A stretch of DNA of 64,000 nt from an uncultured Oligoflexia bacterium (GCA_937120495.1 CAKZJW010000076.1:1-64000); one strand, 5' to 3'; positions 1 to 9,444 are shown, numbered from the stretch's first letter. Translations and numbers: made by a program. The notes: a model not told the origin generated them from the letters alone.

Positions 1-352
1 TGGCATTAAAACCAAATTCCTGTACAACACCTGCCCATTGACTGTAAACTCCAATACCTACTGCTGTTTTCTCACTAAGTTTATTACTGAAACCTAAATA
101 GTAATTCTGGCTGTTATCATCAAAAGTGGCATACTGATTCCTATGCAGGATATTTAAATAGGATTTGTTCTCGCGTACCAACGAAAATGTTGGATTTATT
201 AAATACCTATTAAAAAATAATTGGTTATGATAAGTTGTACTAGAATTCAGGGTATTATTTGTTTCCTGACCTTGTACCGATAAGCTTCCAAAAATGACCA
301 TAGCTATTAACAGGAAACCTAATTTTTTGGGTAATATTTTAATGTAGTTCAT
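1..352 (-). CDS. PorP/SprF-like outer-membrane protein, N-terminal part (runs off the window)
   Basis: The frame is open from an ATG at 352 down to base 1, giving 117 residues without a stop. Residues 1-29 form a signal peptide ending in SVQGQE, a cleavage region very typical of Bacteroidota. The mature part has the pattern INPTFSLVRENKSYLNILHR followed by a YLGFSNKLSEKTAVGIGVY segment, which I recognise as the start of PorP/SprF proteins, type IX secretion-associated outer-membrane barrels. No clear SD precedes the ATG, unlike neighbouring genes. Family recognition is from memory; the Bacteroidota origin is inference. It could be a transferred gene or an assembly join somewhere between 352 and 499. 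Confidence 0.6.
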   Translation of the reverse strand, partial: MNYIKILPKKLGFLLIAMVIFGSLSVQGQETNNTLNSSTTYHNQLFFNRYLINPTFSLVRENKSYLNILHRNQYATFDDNSQNYYLGFSNKLSEKTAVGIGVYSQWAGVVQEFGFNA

Positions 353-498
353 GTGAGTAAATTTTAAAATTTGGGCTATAATTTACACGCAAAGGAATGG
401 GTATTGCTCTTCTGATTACTATTTGGGTTCAATAGAAACATTAGAATCCTTTGAAAAGTTCTATTTTATTTTAAGCAGATGTGTTATCTCCGCCTTTA

Positions 499-1434
499 TT
501 ATTGTTCATCTTCAAATACAGATGAAGAATAGTTCATTTGACTTTCACTGTTCAACGCTTCCATGAGTTGGTAATCCCTATTGGACTTTGTATTCTTTTC
601 TCCTATATATGGGAAGGCTACTTTTTGAAGATTCTTGCCATTGGTACCTCGGTTGGATACTACATAGGCCATTTGGTCATTGTTGGCCAATTGAATGGAG
701 AATTCATCTTCATCAAACTCTATAACTTGTGTCTTCTTTCTTCCCATATTTGTTTGTTCAAGTTTCCAATAAACTTCATCAAGGTTTTGATGAATGATAA
801 CTGATTCAATTTGAGGATTTTGATCTTTTACAAGTTTTGGAATTTTATTTGGTGTAAGATGTAATTCTCCATATAGGACAAGTACTTGGGTATTTTGTTG
901 TGTTTTCAGAGTGTGAGAAATAAGGTTTGCTGCAAAGAGATCTCTTTCAATTAAGTTTCCTTTGGTATTCAATCCTATGATTTTAATATCATTTTCTTTT
1001 GCAAGATCAAAAATCAACTTGTAGTGAGTCCAAGGAAAACGCCACGATTCATGGTAGTCAATAGATTCTAGAAACTCTAAGTCAGTAAGGTGACCATCCA
1101 TATAAGTATCAATATAAAATTGAAACTGAGCATCCACCATTTCTAGGGCCACAATACATTTATTCTTAGAGTTTAAAATAACTTTTATAATTCGAAGAAC
1201 ATTTCTAATATTTTGATCAAAGGTGTGAAAATCACCAAGGTATATAGCATCAGTTTCTTTTACTCTTTTTTTAAGCTCTTCGATAGTTGCTTTTGAAAAC
1301 TCTCTTTTAGAAAAAAACTCTTGATCTTTACGATAGTTAATCAATTCTGCAGATACAGAAGACTCAAAGCTTAAAGCTTTTTCTTTGAGATTATCAAAAA
1401 TACGTTTTCTAAGTTCTATTATTTCTTTTTTCAC
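499..1434 (-). CDS. ChaN/Tiki-superfamily protein (haem-binding uptake-like domain)
   Basis: This 311-residue protein has the ChaN-like fold signature (DUF399, Cofac_haem_bdg): YLGDFH at residues 65-70, an ALEM strand near 96-99 with Glu98, and LYGELHL near 188-193. In the wider family these acidic and His residues line a metal or haem site, either for haem binding (ChaN) or metalloprotease activity (Tiki/TraB). No signal peptide or lipobox is visible, so it is probably cytoplasmic, unlike lipoprotein ChaN. The start is GTG at 1434 with AAGG upstream. It lies 48 bases downstream of the 942-residue gene on the same strand and may be co-transcribed. Substrate is unknown. Confidence 0.7.
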   Translation of the reverse strand: MKKEIIELRKRIFDNLKEKALSFESSVSAELINYRKDQEFFSKREFSKATIEELKKRVKETDAIYLGDFHTFDQNIRNVLRIIKVILNSKNKCIVALEMVDAQFQFYIDTYMDGHLTDLEFLESIDYHESWRFPWTHYKLIFDLAKENDIKIIGLNTKGNLIERDLFAANLISHTLKTQQNTQVLVLYGELHLTPNKIPKLVKDQNPQIESVIIHQNLDEVYWKLEQTNMGRKKTQVIEFDEDEFSIQLANNDQMAYVVSNRGTNGKNLQKVAFPYIGEKNTKSNRDYQLMEALNSESQMNYSSSVFEDEQ

Positions 1435-1482
1435 AAAATACCTTAAAGCTATTTTAAATGAAATCGCGAGTATTTGATACGG

Positions 1483-4311
1483 TTATCTTGATGTAATTGT
1501 CTGAGTAAGAATTCTTTCGATTAGTGGAGAAGTTTTCTCTGATATGTCTTCGAGTACTCTTCGCATAGAGTTGAATGATTGAAGTATATTCTGAAGGTCT
1601 TCAAGAGAGGGAACTTCAACTGATTGCAATAAAGTTGCGATTGGAGCACCTGGACAAGAAGTAAAGATAAAGTCTAGAAATTGGATCATTTCTAGAGATG
1701 AATCAATTGTAAGGATTAGTTCATCACTTGAGTAGATCTCTAATGTTTCTCTTGCAAAACCATCCTCTTGTAATGTTTTGTGAATGGCCTTCTCAAAATT
1801 TACATTCACTTCTTTATGAAAATTAAAATATAAATCTTTGTTTGAAGGATAGATTGGTGATGTTTTTGATAAAAGCAGAGGAGTCTTAACAACAGGGTTG
1901 TTAAAATTAATCATAGCTTTTTTCTTTTGAATTCCAAATAGCTCAACGCACTTTTGAATATTTCTTCTAAAAGTCGAAAGTTTTCCAATTGTATTCATTG
2001 GGTAGTGCTTTGAAGTATCAGGAATCAATCGTTCGATAAATTTAAATTGTTTTTCAATATTTGCTGGATGTAGATTAAGAATTTCATCCGAATTTTTATC
2101 CAGTAAATTCATACCTTCAGCAATATGATCCGGAATCATATCATTTTTTATAAATACTTTTGGTAGAAGAAGCTTAGATAAATTAGCTTTTGCTTTTCTA
2201 GCCTCATTATTAAAAGTTAAATCAACAATTTGCTTACCAATAGTACTATTGAGAAAGTCTCGAACAGTGTCCATATTCATATTTGGCCATTTAGGACTAA
2301 TATTAAAATAATGGCATAGGCTATGCCCGTACTCATAAGCTTTTGCTTCAAGACTTGATGAGTTTATAATTTCTATATTAACGGAGCTGTCTTTTGCTCT
2401 ATTATCAACGATTGCAACAAATGGAGCCGCTATCCTTGTCGAGTTCGTAAATGCAAAAATAGGTTCAATCTCTTCAATATGGTCTTCAAATTTGGCTTGT
2501 TGAATATCAAAGAAATAATCAAAAGTTCGACAAGACTTCATAAGGTTATTAAAAAATAATGGGTGTGTTATTTTTGATGAATCCTTTGATGATGAATGTA
2601 TTAGTTTACCATCAACAATTGCATCTTGGAAAAACTCTAATTCAAAACCATTTGTTTCTTTATGATACAAAGAGGGAACATCATTTAAATTTGCAAAGAA
2701 AAAATCTTGCATAAGCATTGTTAAAACATTGAAGTATTGAAATGACTTTAATTCACCATTAAAGCGAAAGTTAAAACAAGATTGTTTAGCACTGTTATTG
2801 TTCATTCTTTCAAAATGTTTAGCTTTTGAGAATATATAAATATGGCAACCAACTTCGCCTTTACCTTTGAGCTCCTCTAGATCAATCGTTCCTTCTAACT
2901 TAAACTTTTTAAGTAAGGCTTCAATTTTGTTCTTTTGGCTGGCAACAAATAATCTTTTTGTACTTATAAGGTAAATAAGCCCATTTTCTTTTAGACAGGC
3001 TGATTGTTGTTCAATTTTATTTATTAAAAAATGTTGAATATTACTTTTAGGAGACTCATTTATATTAATGATAACTCTATCATATGTAGATTGAGTCATA
3101 GAAAGGTCATTAAATAAAAGGCTTCTTTGGCCAGTAGTAGAGTTCTTTCTATTCTTTAGATGTCCACTGGCAACATTTGCAATAAATTGAGTTGTATCTC
3201 TTCCTTGCGTGTTTGCAATCTGAGCCAAGAAAGTAAGGAATTGTAGCTCATTGATGATCTTCATATAAGCGCCAGTATCAAAACCATCACCTTTGAAGTC
3301 TGGGCAAAGAATTTGATCCCACTGTATATCTTTATTATTTTCTTGTGCTAACCAATGAGATAAAGAAAGTGATTCAAGGTAATCACCATCAAATTTACAA
3401 CTAATAACTTCCATCCCATCTTTAGATATTTTAAATGGAGAGTTAAAACGATTGTTAAAGTTGTTTAGCCACAGAGGGAAATTTATTAAAAGCGAATTAA
3501 CAAACAATCCAAAATTCTTATGCGATAGAGCATGTGAATAAAGAGTTGAGTTTTTTCCAAGAATCTTTTCAGATTCCATCGATATATTTTTAGTTATTTC
3601 GGTGATGCTTAACTTATTACTAATCTGATAAAGATTAATAAGATGATCTTTTAAGTGATCACTTGGGCGGTACCAGCTGTAAATGTTTTGCTCAAGAGCT
3701 CTTGATTTTAATTCTTTAGAGCTTCCTTGTTTGAATACACTTGTTAAGAATGAGTTCGGATAGATCAGTTTATTGATATCAAAAGGCTGGTTTGTTTTGT
3801 CTAAAAGGACACTGATAAATCTAATCTTCAGTAAAAAGATAACAGCTATTCTATATGTGTAGATCTCAACAAATTGTTCAAGCTCATCTTTGTATTTCGA
3901 TTCGTCGTTTTGAATCTCAGTAAGTAGTTTAATTGGATCATCAATTCCAGTGAAATTGATTGTTTTATGTTCAGCAAAAGATAAAAATTCCTCAAAGATT
4001 CCATGTCTAACTTTGTTAGAGAGTCTTTGTTTGTTGAACTCTGCTCTTACATCTTTGTGGATATTTTTAAGAGAACAAAGTAAGGTTTTAACTTCTTTTG
4101 AGATTAATGATTCTCCCTTCCATCCAGGAGTGAAGAATTTATTTAAGCCTGTTTGCTCTGTATCTTGTGGAAGGTCTTTATTTTCAAATACAACTGGCTC
4201 TCCAGTAGGGCTTACATATCTACTCAGTTTCTCAGCTGGTAGTGAATGTGTGATACCTTTGGGGGAGTCTTGCAGAAGCCACCCATTGGCATTAAAGCCT
4301 TTTTTATTCAA
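1483..4311 (-). CDS. Large N-6 DNA methylase-like protein with degenerate catalytic motif
   Basis: A 942-residue protein starting at TTG 4311 behind GAGAGG. The middle resembles the second half of type I/IIG adenine methylases. YDRVIININESP (about 410-421) sits where the catalytic NPPF/Y motif is expected. It is followed by ENGLIYLISTKRLF (442-455), then a strand-rich stretch with GEVGCHIYIFSK (485-496), matching the usual order of 'L-NG-hydrophobic' and 'hIhhF-K' motifs after motif IV. The NPPY tetrad is absent and I see no clear SAM-binding FxGxG. No specificity or nuclease partner is adjacent. It is probably a non-catalytic methylase-fold protein; its role is unknown. A more distant relationship than I propose is possible. 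Confidence 0.45.
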   Translation of the reverse strand: MNKKGFNANGWLLQDSPKGITHSLPAEKLSRYVSPTGEPVVFENKDLPQDTEQTGLNKFFTPGWKGESLISKEVKTLLCSLKNIHKDVRAEFNKQRLSNKVRHGIFEEFLSFAEHKTINFTGIDDPIKLLTEIQNDESKYKDELEQFVEIYTYRIAVIFLLKIRFISVLLDKTNQPFDINKLIYPNSFLTSVFKQGSSKELKSRALEQNIYSWYRPSDHLKDHLINLYQISNKLSITEITKNISMESEKILGKNSTLYSHALSHKNFGLFVNSLLINFPLWLNNFNNRFNSPFKISKDGMEVISCKFDGDYLESLSLSHWLAQENNKDIQWDQILCPDFKGDGFDTGAYMKIINELQFLTFLAQIANTQGRDTTQFIANVASGHLKNRKNSTTGQRSLLFNDLSMTQSTYDRVIININESPKSNIQHFLINKIEQQSACLKENGLIYLISTKRLFVASQKNKIEALLKKFKLEGTIDLEELKGKGEVGCHIYIFSKAKHFERMNNNSAKQSCFNFRFNGELKSFQYFNVLTMLMQDFFFANLNDVPSLYHKETNGFELEFFQDAIVDGKLIHSSSKDSSKITHPLFFNNLMKSCRTFDYFFDIQQAKFEDHIEEIEPIFAFTNSTRIAAPFVAIVDNRAKDSSVNIEIINSSSLEAKAYEYGHSLCHYFNISPKWPNMNMDTVRDFLNSTIGKQIVDLTFNNEARKAKANLSKLLLPKVFIKNDMIPDHIAEGMNLLDKNSDEILNLHPANIEKQFKFIERLIPDTSKHYPMNTIGKLSTFRRNIQKCVELFGIQKKKAMINFNNPVVKTPLLLSKTSPIYPSNKDLYFNFHKEVNVNFEKAIHKTLQEDGFARETLEIYSSDELILTIDSSLEMIQFLDFIFTSCPGAPIATLLQSVEVPSLEDLQNILQSFNSMRRVLEDISEKTSPLIERILTQTITSR

Positions 4312-4532
4312 AAATCCTCTCTCTCCAATTAAGTAAATAAAATTAATTGGTTATGTCTCTCTTGTGTGGATCTTAGATACCTCAGCTAGGCAAGAATTGT
4401 CATTAAAAAACTATATATTTCTAATTATGAATTTTATTTAAGTGCTTCTACAAGCTGCTCGATAAGAATTATGTATAAAATTTTTAGGGATTATTCTCTA
4501 AATAAAAAGCATTTTTTAACTAGGAGAGTCAA
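4312..4532. other. Divergent intergenic region
   Basis: These 221 bases separate the methylase-like gene (minus) from the 148-residue gene (plus) and must hold promoters for both directions. It is AT-rich. The SD AGGAG, about seven bases before ATG 4533, is clear. I see no RNA gene, long repeat or terminator hairpin here. Confidence 0.5.
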
Positions 4533-4979
4533 ATGGAGAAGGGATTCAATGACGATGAACTTGCAGACATCATGAATGAAATCGAAAATCTAGAGCAGGA
4601 ATTTACTGACGAGGAAGTTGTTGATGAACAACCTCACCTAGATGAAGTCGCAGAATCTGTTGCTCAAATGGCTAAAGAAGAAGAGTCAGAGCATGAAGTA
4701 TTTCAAGAGGTTGTAAATATGCCTGTTGAAGATGTTATTCCACTACAAAAACATAGAGAGTCAGATATGAAACCAACGCATAAGGTTAAAGAGTCAGCAG
4801 CAAAAACAGCAATGAATTTTTGTGTTGAAGGCGAAATGAAGTTAGATATGTCATTCTTAATTAATGGCAGTGAAGTTAAACTTCAGATTAGTGACGAAGG
4901 ATTTGAAATTGAAATGGAGGGCGGAGCAAAGTTTACGCTACCTGTTCATCAGCATAAATCTGGATCTCAAGCAGCTTAA
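4533..4979 (+). CDS. Acidic protein of unknown function upstream of rsmD
   Basis: A 148-residue soluble protein with SD TAGGAG before its ATG. The first 80 residues are strongly acidic and low-complexity (runs such as ENLEQEFTDEEVVDEQ) and are probably disordered or coiled. From about residue 95 the sequence becomes strand-like (FCVEGEMKLDMSFLINGSEV, then KLQISDEGFEIEMEGG), suggesting a small beta domain. It lies five bases upstream of rsmD and probably shares its transcript. I do not recognise a family; a role tied to ribosome or rRNA modification would be inference from position only. Confidence 0.6.
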   Translation: MEKGFNDDELADIMNEIENLEQEFTDEEVVDEQPHLDEVAESVAQMAKEEESEHEVFQEVVNMPVEDVIPLQKHRESDMKPTHKVKESAAKTAMNFCVEGEMKLDMSFLINGSEVKLQISDEGFEIEMEGGAKFTLPVHQHKSGSQAA

Positions 4980-4984
4980 TATAA

Positions 4985-5578
4985 ATGTCTATTAAAATAA
5001 TTGGGGGGGAGGCAAAAGGCTTCTCCCTTAATGTTCCACATGAGTCTATAACTAGACCCACATCAATCCTTCTTAGAAGAAGGCTATTTGATTTCTACCA
5101 GAACCTTCAAGGTTACTATTTTATTGATCTTTGTGCCGGAAGTGGCTCAGTTGCTCTTGAGGCAGCATCAAGAGGCGCAAATCCAATTCATTGTTTAGAG
5201 TTAAACGAAAAAGCTTTTTCTACTTTGAAAGTAAACATCTCTAACTTTCAAGAAAAGTTTGAGAACTTAGAGGTTGAAATTAACTATGAAAAAGATGATT
5301 TTAGAAAATGGTTTATTAGATTCGAAAGATTTTATAAAGGCCTCTCTGATGATGAAAAAAAACAAGTAATCCTTTATTTTGACCCACCATATGAGCAGAT
5401 CGAACTCTACAGCTCTTTTTTTGATTGTATTGAAAAAATCAACTTTAAAGGAATAGCTGTTTCAGAAGCATGTAAGCAAAAAACAATGACTCAGGAAGCC
5501 TTTAGTCAACGTTTCGGAGAACCGACAAGAAGATATAAACAAGGTACTAGCTTTTTATTTCTTTATGATTACAATTAG
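4985..5578 (+). CDS. rsmD: 16S rRNA (guanine-N2)-methyltransferase RsmD
   Basis: RsmD methylates G966 of 16S rRNA with S-adenosylmethionine during 30S assembly. The 197-residue length is normal. Visible motifs are the N-terminal RPTSILLRRRLFDF block (family: RPT...vRe.lFN), the SAM-binding FIDLCAGSGSVALEAASRGA and the catalytic YFDPPYE. The replacement of the usual RE before LF by RR is a mild divergence. It is followed after 27 bases by coaD; rsmD-coaD adjacency is common in bacteria and supports the call. Confidence 0.88.
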   Translation: MSIKIIGGEAKGFSLNVPHESITRPTSILLRRRLFDFYQNLQGYYFIDLCAGSGSVALEAASRGANPIHCLELNEKAFSTLKVNISNFQEKFENLEVEINYEKDDFRKWFIRFERFYKGLSDDEKKQVILYFDPPYEQIELYSSFFDCIEKINFKGIAVSEACKQKTMTQEAFSQRFGEPTRRYKQGTSFLFLYDYN

Positions 5579-5605
5579 ATAGTAAGCAATAAGTTTGGAG
5601 AAATT

Positions 5606-6088
5606 ATGCAAAAAAAATCGGCAGTGTATGCAGGTTCGTTTGATCCGTTTACAAATGGTCATATGGATATTGTAAAACGTGCTTTATCTATCTTTGATGA
5701 AGTCGTAATATTACTCGCTGTTTCTCCAAGTAAAAAGTCTCATTGGGATGTTGATAAGAAAAAAGAAGTTTTAGAAAAAGTCTTTGAAGGCGATAATAGA
5801 GTTGTTATTGATACATGGGCTGGTTTATTAGTTGATTATGCAAAAGAGAAAAAAATAGATTCAATCGTAAGAGGACTTCGTCCAACAGGAGACTTTGAAT
5901 TTGAATTTCAAATGGCTTCTATGAACAGAAAATTATGTCCAGAGATAGAAACAATCTTTTTAATGACTGGGGAGAATCATTACTATGTTTCTTCGTCCCT
6001 TGTTAAAGAAGTTTTTAACCATGGTGGAGATATTAAAGACTTTGTTCCTAAAGCAGTATACGATGAACTTATTAAAAAGAGGTCTTAA
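5606..6088 (+). CDS. coaD: Phosphopantetheine adenylyltransferase CoaD
   Basis: CoaD converts 4'-phosphopantetheine and ATP to dephospho-CoA, the penultimate step of coenzyme A synthesis. The 160-residue length is typical. Motifs are YAGSFDPFTNGHMDIVKRA with the nucleotidyltransferase (T/H)xGH signature as NGH, RGLRPTGDFEFEFQMASMNR, and the C-terminal YYVSSSLVKEV, the equivalent of the ISSS/SSSxVKE motif. The SD GGAG lies before ATG. Its stop codon overlaps the ATG of the aminotransferase by one base (TAATG), so the two are translationally coupled. Confidence 0.95.
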   Translation: MQKKSAVYAGSFDPFTNGHMDIVKRALSIFDEVVILLAVSPSKKSHWDVDKKKEVLEKVFEGDNRVVIDTWAGLLVDYAKEKKIDSIVRGLRPTGDFEFEFQMASMNRKLCPEIETIFLMTGENHYYVSSSLVKEVFNHGGDIKDFVPKAVYDELIKKRS

Positions 6089-7320
6089 TGAATTTAAGTT
6101 CTAGAGTTAAAGAAGCTAATGAAAGTGAAACGTTACGTGTTAATGATAAAATCAATGAGCTTTCAAAAAGTGGAAAGCACATTTACAATTTAACAGCTGG
6201 ACAGCTTCCTTTTAAACCCTCGACAGAGTTCATTAAAGTTATTGCGAATCAATTAAATTTTCTAAAAAGTTATCAGTACAGTCCTATACAAGGATTTAGT
6301 GATTTAAAAAATAAATTTATAAATTACGTAGAGAAAAAAAGAGATATCAACTTTTCAGATCTAGATACAGAGATGGGATCGATCATAAGCAATGGTTCAA
6401 AACATACTCTTTATAATGTTTTTGGAGCTCTCCTTGACCCAGGTGACGAAGTTATTTTACTTACTCCTTACTGGGTTTCTTATCCTGAGATGATTAAGTT
6501 TTGGGGAGGAGTTGCTCAACCTGTTAAAGTAAATGCTTTTGATGGATTTACTCCACATATTGAAGATATAAAAAAATTAATATCAAATAAAACGAAAGCA
6601 ATTCTTATTAATAGTCCAAATAATCCAGCAGGAATTCATTATAGTGATGATTGGATGAAAGAGTTTGCAACTTTTTTAAAAGACTACCCCGAACTAACTG
6701 TAATTTCAGATGAGCTTTATAGTGAGATTTGTTATTTCGATCCAAAGCCAACATATTTTTATCAATACGATAAAACACTTCTTAAGCAAACTGTTATTGT
6801 TGATGGTATTTCAAAGTCATTCGCTTGTACCGGTTTGAGGGTAGGGTTTTGTATTGCTGATAAAAAGCTAACAGATGCAATGGGGAAGATTCAATCTCAA
6901 ACAACATCTGGACCCAATAGTTTAATTCAAAAGTCTTTGATTGATTTTAATTTTGATCTTTTGGAAAACTTCTTTGATCCAGTGAAAGTTCAATTTAGAG
7001 AATGTGCCCAAATTGTTCGTGAGAGTTTTAAAGAACAAAACTTATCTCATTGTTGGTATCAAACAACTTCAGGATTTTATTACTTTTTAGACTTTAGTAG
7101 AATGCCAATTTTTGAAACTTATAAAGCATCAAATCCAGAAATGAATGATTTTTCTGAGAAAATTGTCGATGATATACTTGATCAAACAGGTGTGGCATTG
7201 GTTCCAGGATCTGCATTTGGCTTTGAAAATTCAGCAAGAATGAGTATGACCATTGAGTTAGCCCCTTTTGCTGAGGCCATGCAGAAGCTTATAGGCTTTT
7301 TAGCTCAAAAACCTAAGTAG
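6088..7320 (+). CDS. Class I/II pyridoxal-phosphate aminotransferase (aspartate aminotransferase-like)
   Basis: A 410-residue fold-type I aminotransferase. Landmarks: GSKHTLYNVFGALLDPGDEV (cofactor phosphate region), YWVSYPEM, the SPNNPAG motif with the PLP-contacting Asn, ISDELYSEI with the Asp that pairs with the PLP pyridine nitrogen, and VDGISKSFACTGLRVGF with the Schiff-base lysine in SKSFA. The carboxylate-binding Arg is probably in ARMSMTIELA near the C terminus. This pattern is closest to the AspC/AatA Ig-type group, but the amino-acid substrate cannot be fixed from sequence alone. Coupled to coaD by overlapping TAATG. Confidence 0.88.
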   Translation: MNLSSRVKEANESETLRVNDKINELSKSGKHIYNLTAGQLPFKPSTEFIKVIANQLNFLKSYQYSPIQGFSDLKNKFINYVEKKRDINFSDLDTEMGSIISNGSKHTLYNVFGALLDPGDEVILLTPYWVSYPEMIKFWGGVAQPVKVNAFDGFTPHIEDIKKLISNKTKAILINSPNNPAGIHYSDDWMKEFATFLKDYPELTVISDELYSEICYFDPKPTYFYQYDKTLLKQTVIVDGISKSFACTGLRVGFCIADKKLTDAMGKIQSQTTSGPNSLIQKSLIDFNFDLLENFFDPVKVQFRECAQIVRESFKEQNLSHCWYQTTSGFYYFLDFSRMPIFETYKASNPEMNDFSEKIVDDILDQTGVALVPGSAFGFENSARMSMTIELAPFAEAMQKLIGFLAQKPK

Positions 7321-7366
7321 ATTTTTCCCTCTAATACCGCATCTAGAAAGGCTTTAAACTATATAG

Positions 7367-8344
7367 GTGAAAGCTTTATATTTTGTAGTCATTTCAATTT
7401 TCGTTCTGTCTTGTGCTAAGTCCAAAGAAGAGGAAAACTTGTCTCTAAAACATGAGGCCCTTTACTATTTAACGTCTGGGGACTGTGACAAAGCTCAAAG
7501 CGCACTAGATGATATGGATCCAGATAGTGAGGATTCAACTTATTATTCTTTATATGCTTCAGTCTACGAATGCAAAGCGGGCTTTAGCCAGATAAATACT
7601 GTTTTAGATAATATTGATGATCTTGAAGCAAGTAGTAATAATCTTTTTAAAACCTTGGCTAGTTTTCGCTCGGCTCAAGAGGTTACAGCGCCAGATGATT
7701 CAAAGTATACAAACTTGTTAAAGGCCTTAGCCGTAATTAATAGCTCAACTTCAGTTGGTGGTGCTACTCAACGAATTAGCCAATTTGGTGAAACGAGAGC
7801 TTCAGACTTAAATTTTCAAGCACTTTTAATAACAACTATTGCCCTGTCTAAATATCTTGGAGCTTATGGAAATATTGATGTAGATGGAACTAAAGGAGCG
7901 GGGACAGGAGCTCAAGTTTGTCTAGCTCAGTATAATTATAACAACGTAAATAATATTTATCTTGATGCTGCAAATTTAGATTTATGCACAAGTGCAACAA
8001 CTAGCAATGCAGAGACTTCTATCAACACAGGTGATAGTGAGTACACGAGGAAACTTTGTGAGGGCATAATCCTTTATAATAACTTCTTTGATCTTCTTGC
8101 GAACTTAACTCTACCAGCAGATACCTCAGAACTTGGTGAGTTGGAGGATGTAGAAGCAATTTTAGAAACTTTTAAAGTTGCAGCAACAGCAGCTTTCTCT
8201 GGGCCAGGAGACGGACCAGCGATAACTACTTATGAAAATATTCGAGATGTTTCTTCTTGCGAAACAACAGCTCAGTTAAATGCGACAAATGCAAATTATC
8301 TAGAGGCATACTACTCAGCCTTTTTAGAAGGAAATCATAATTGA
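7367..8344 (+). CDS. Lipoprotein with TPR-like region, partner of the next outer-membrane gene
   Basis: A 325-residue protein with a short signal and lipobox VLSC (lipidated Cys16). The N-terminal 100 residues look helical and TPR-like (ALYYLTSGDCDKAQSALDD), followed by a cysteine-containing helical domain. The start is GTG at 7367; its SD is poor and AGAAAGG lies about 15 bases upstream, so the start is less certain. The stop overlaps the start of the outer-membrane protein gene at 8344 (TGATG), so they are coupled. Function unknown; assembly or partnership with the barrel is inference. Confidence 0.7.
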   Translation: MKALYFVVISIFVLSCAKSKEEENLSLKHEALYYLTSGDCDKAQSALDDMDPDSEDSTYYSLYASVYECKAGFSQINTVLDNIDDLEASSNNLFKTLASFRSAQEVTAPDDSKYTNLLKALAVINSSTSVGGATQRISQFGETRASDLNFQALLITTIALSKYLGAYGNIDVDGTKGAGTGAQVCLAQYNYNNVNNIYLDAANLDLCTSATTSNAETSINTGDSEYTRKLCEGIILYNNFFDLLANLTLPADTSELGELEDVEAILETFKVAATAAFSGPGDGPAITTYENIRDVSSCETTAQLNATNANYLEAYYSAFLEGNHN

Positions 8345-9444
8345 TGAAAATTTTATTCCTTCTAATATTTTCATCAACTGTTTTTGCAGCTAACAATAGA
8401 TATTTTGCACGGTCTCCGAAAGCTTTATTGATGGGGGACGCTTACACCTCAATAGCTGAAGATGAATATACTCTTTATTACAACCCAGCGATTTTAGCTC
8501 GTCATAAAAATTTTTCCTTTTGGGCCATTAACCCACAAATTACAGTTTCAAATCCTCTTGAGGCTGAAGATCAATTTGAAGACAGTGGATCAACAGCGAG
8601 TGAATTTACCGATACTTTTTTAGATACACCAATTCATTTTGGACTTAATGGAGCTCCTGGTTTTAAGATGGGCCGTTTTGGTTTAACAGCAATCTTAAAC
8701 AATCAAACAAACCTAAGTGTTATGAATGAATCTACTCCAATGCTAAGTATTGATCATCACTTTGATAAAGGGTTTATTGCAGGCTATGGCTTTCCCGTTA
8801 ATGGAGATATGGCTCTTGGTTTAAGTATAAAATATATAGAAAGAGAATCAATATTTGGAATTTATAATGTTGTGAGTGCGAGAACTCTAGACTTAATCAG
8901 AGAGCTTGAGGATGCTGATGATATTTCGGAGTACTCTGAGCTTATAGCTGATGCTTTTGGCAAAACGAAAGGTTCCGGTTGGGGAGTAGATATTGGTTGG
9001 GATTATGTCAAAGGACATAGCGGAAATCTTTTTACGATGGGTTTCTCTTTAATAGATGCTTATACAATTCTTCATACGGAAGATAATGAAGAAAATAAAG
9101 AAGTTCAGGCACAACCACTTAAAGCAAACTTTGGAACTTCGTATTCGATGAAAAAATCAGGATTTGGATTATTGTTTTCAGGAGATCTTAGAAACCTAGA
9201 GGATCTTGAGTTAGACTTTCAAAAAAGATTAAAACTTGGTTTTGAATTAATGATTTCACCAGCTCTTTCTGCATTAGCAGGATATAATAGTGGACAGTAC
9301 AGCTACGGTATAAAGTTTAACTTTGGTCTTCTAAAGACCTATCTTGGTCTATATGGCGTTGATAGCGGTGAAAAGCTAGGTCAACAAATTTCTAAAAGAG
9401 GCGTTGTTTATGTCAGTCTTTTTGATTTCAATTTTGATGTATAA
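8344..9444 (+). CDS. Outer-membrane beta-barrel protein (PorV/UPF0164/FadL-like)
   Basis: About 366 residues with a signal peptide ending TVFAA. The mature N terminus ARSPKALLMGDAYTSIAEDE then YTLYYNPAIL matches the 'GA..lgmGga..A.add..a.y.NPAgl' start of PorV, UPF0164 and TraF-like barrels. The rest alternates aromatic and glycine residues typical of strands, and the chain ends in an aromatic-rich strand (SLFDFNFDV). ATG 8344 overlaps the preceding stop; a TTG at 8341 is an alternative with similar SD spacing to GAAGGA. It is likely to sit in the outer membrane with the lipoprotein as partner. Cargo or ligand unknown. Confidence 0.72.
   Translation: MKILFLLIFSSTVFAANNRYFARSPKALLMGDAYTSIAEDEYTLYYNPAILARHKNFSFWAINPQITVSNPLEAEDQFEDSGSTASEFTDTFLDTPIHFGLNGAPGFKMGRFGLTAILNNQTNLSVMNESTPMLSIDHHFDKGFIAGYGFPVNGDMALGLSIKYIERESIFGIYNVVSARTLDLIRELEDADDISEYSELIADAFGKTKGSGWGVDIGWDYVKGHSGNLFTMGFSLIDAYTILHTEDNEENKEVQAQPLKANFGTSYSMKKSGFGLLFSGDLRNLEDLELDFQKRLKLGFELMISPALSALAGYNSGQYSYGIKFNFGLLKTYLGLYGVDSGEKLGQQISKRGVVYVSLFDFNFDV

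Noticed and set aside
538-804. 88-residue open frame on the plus strand
   Set aside because: Antisense to the ChaN-like gene, whose motifs are clear; hydrophobic composition is a mirror effect.
3950-4336. 128-residue open frame on the plus strand
   Set aside because: Lies fully antisense to the 942-residue gene, has no SD and no protein-like pattern.
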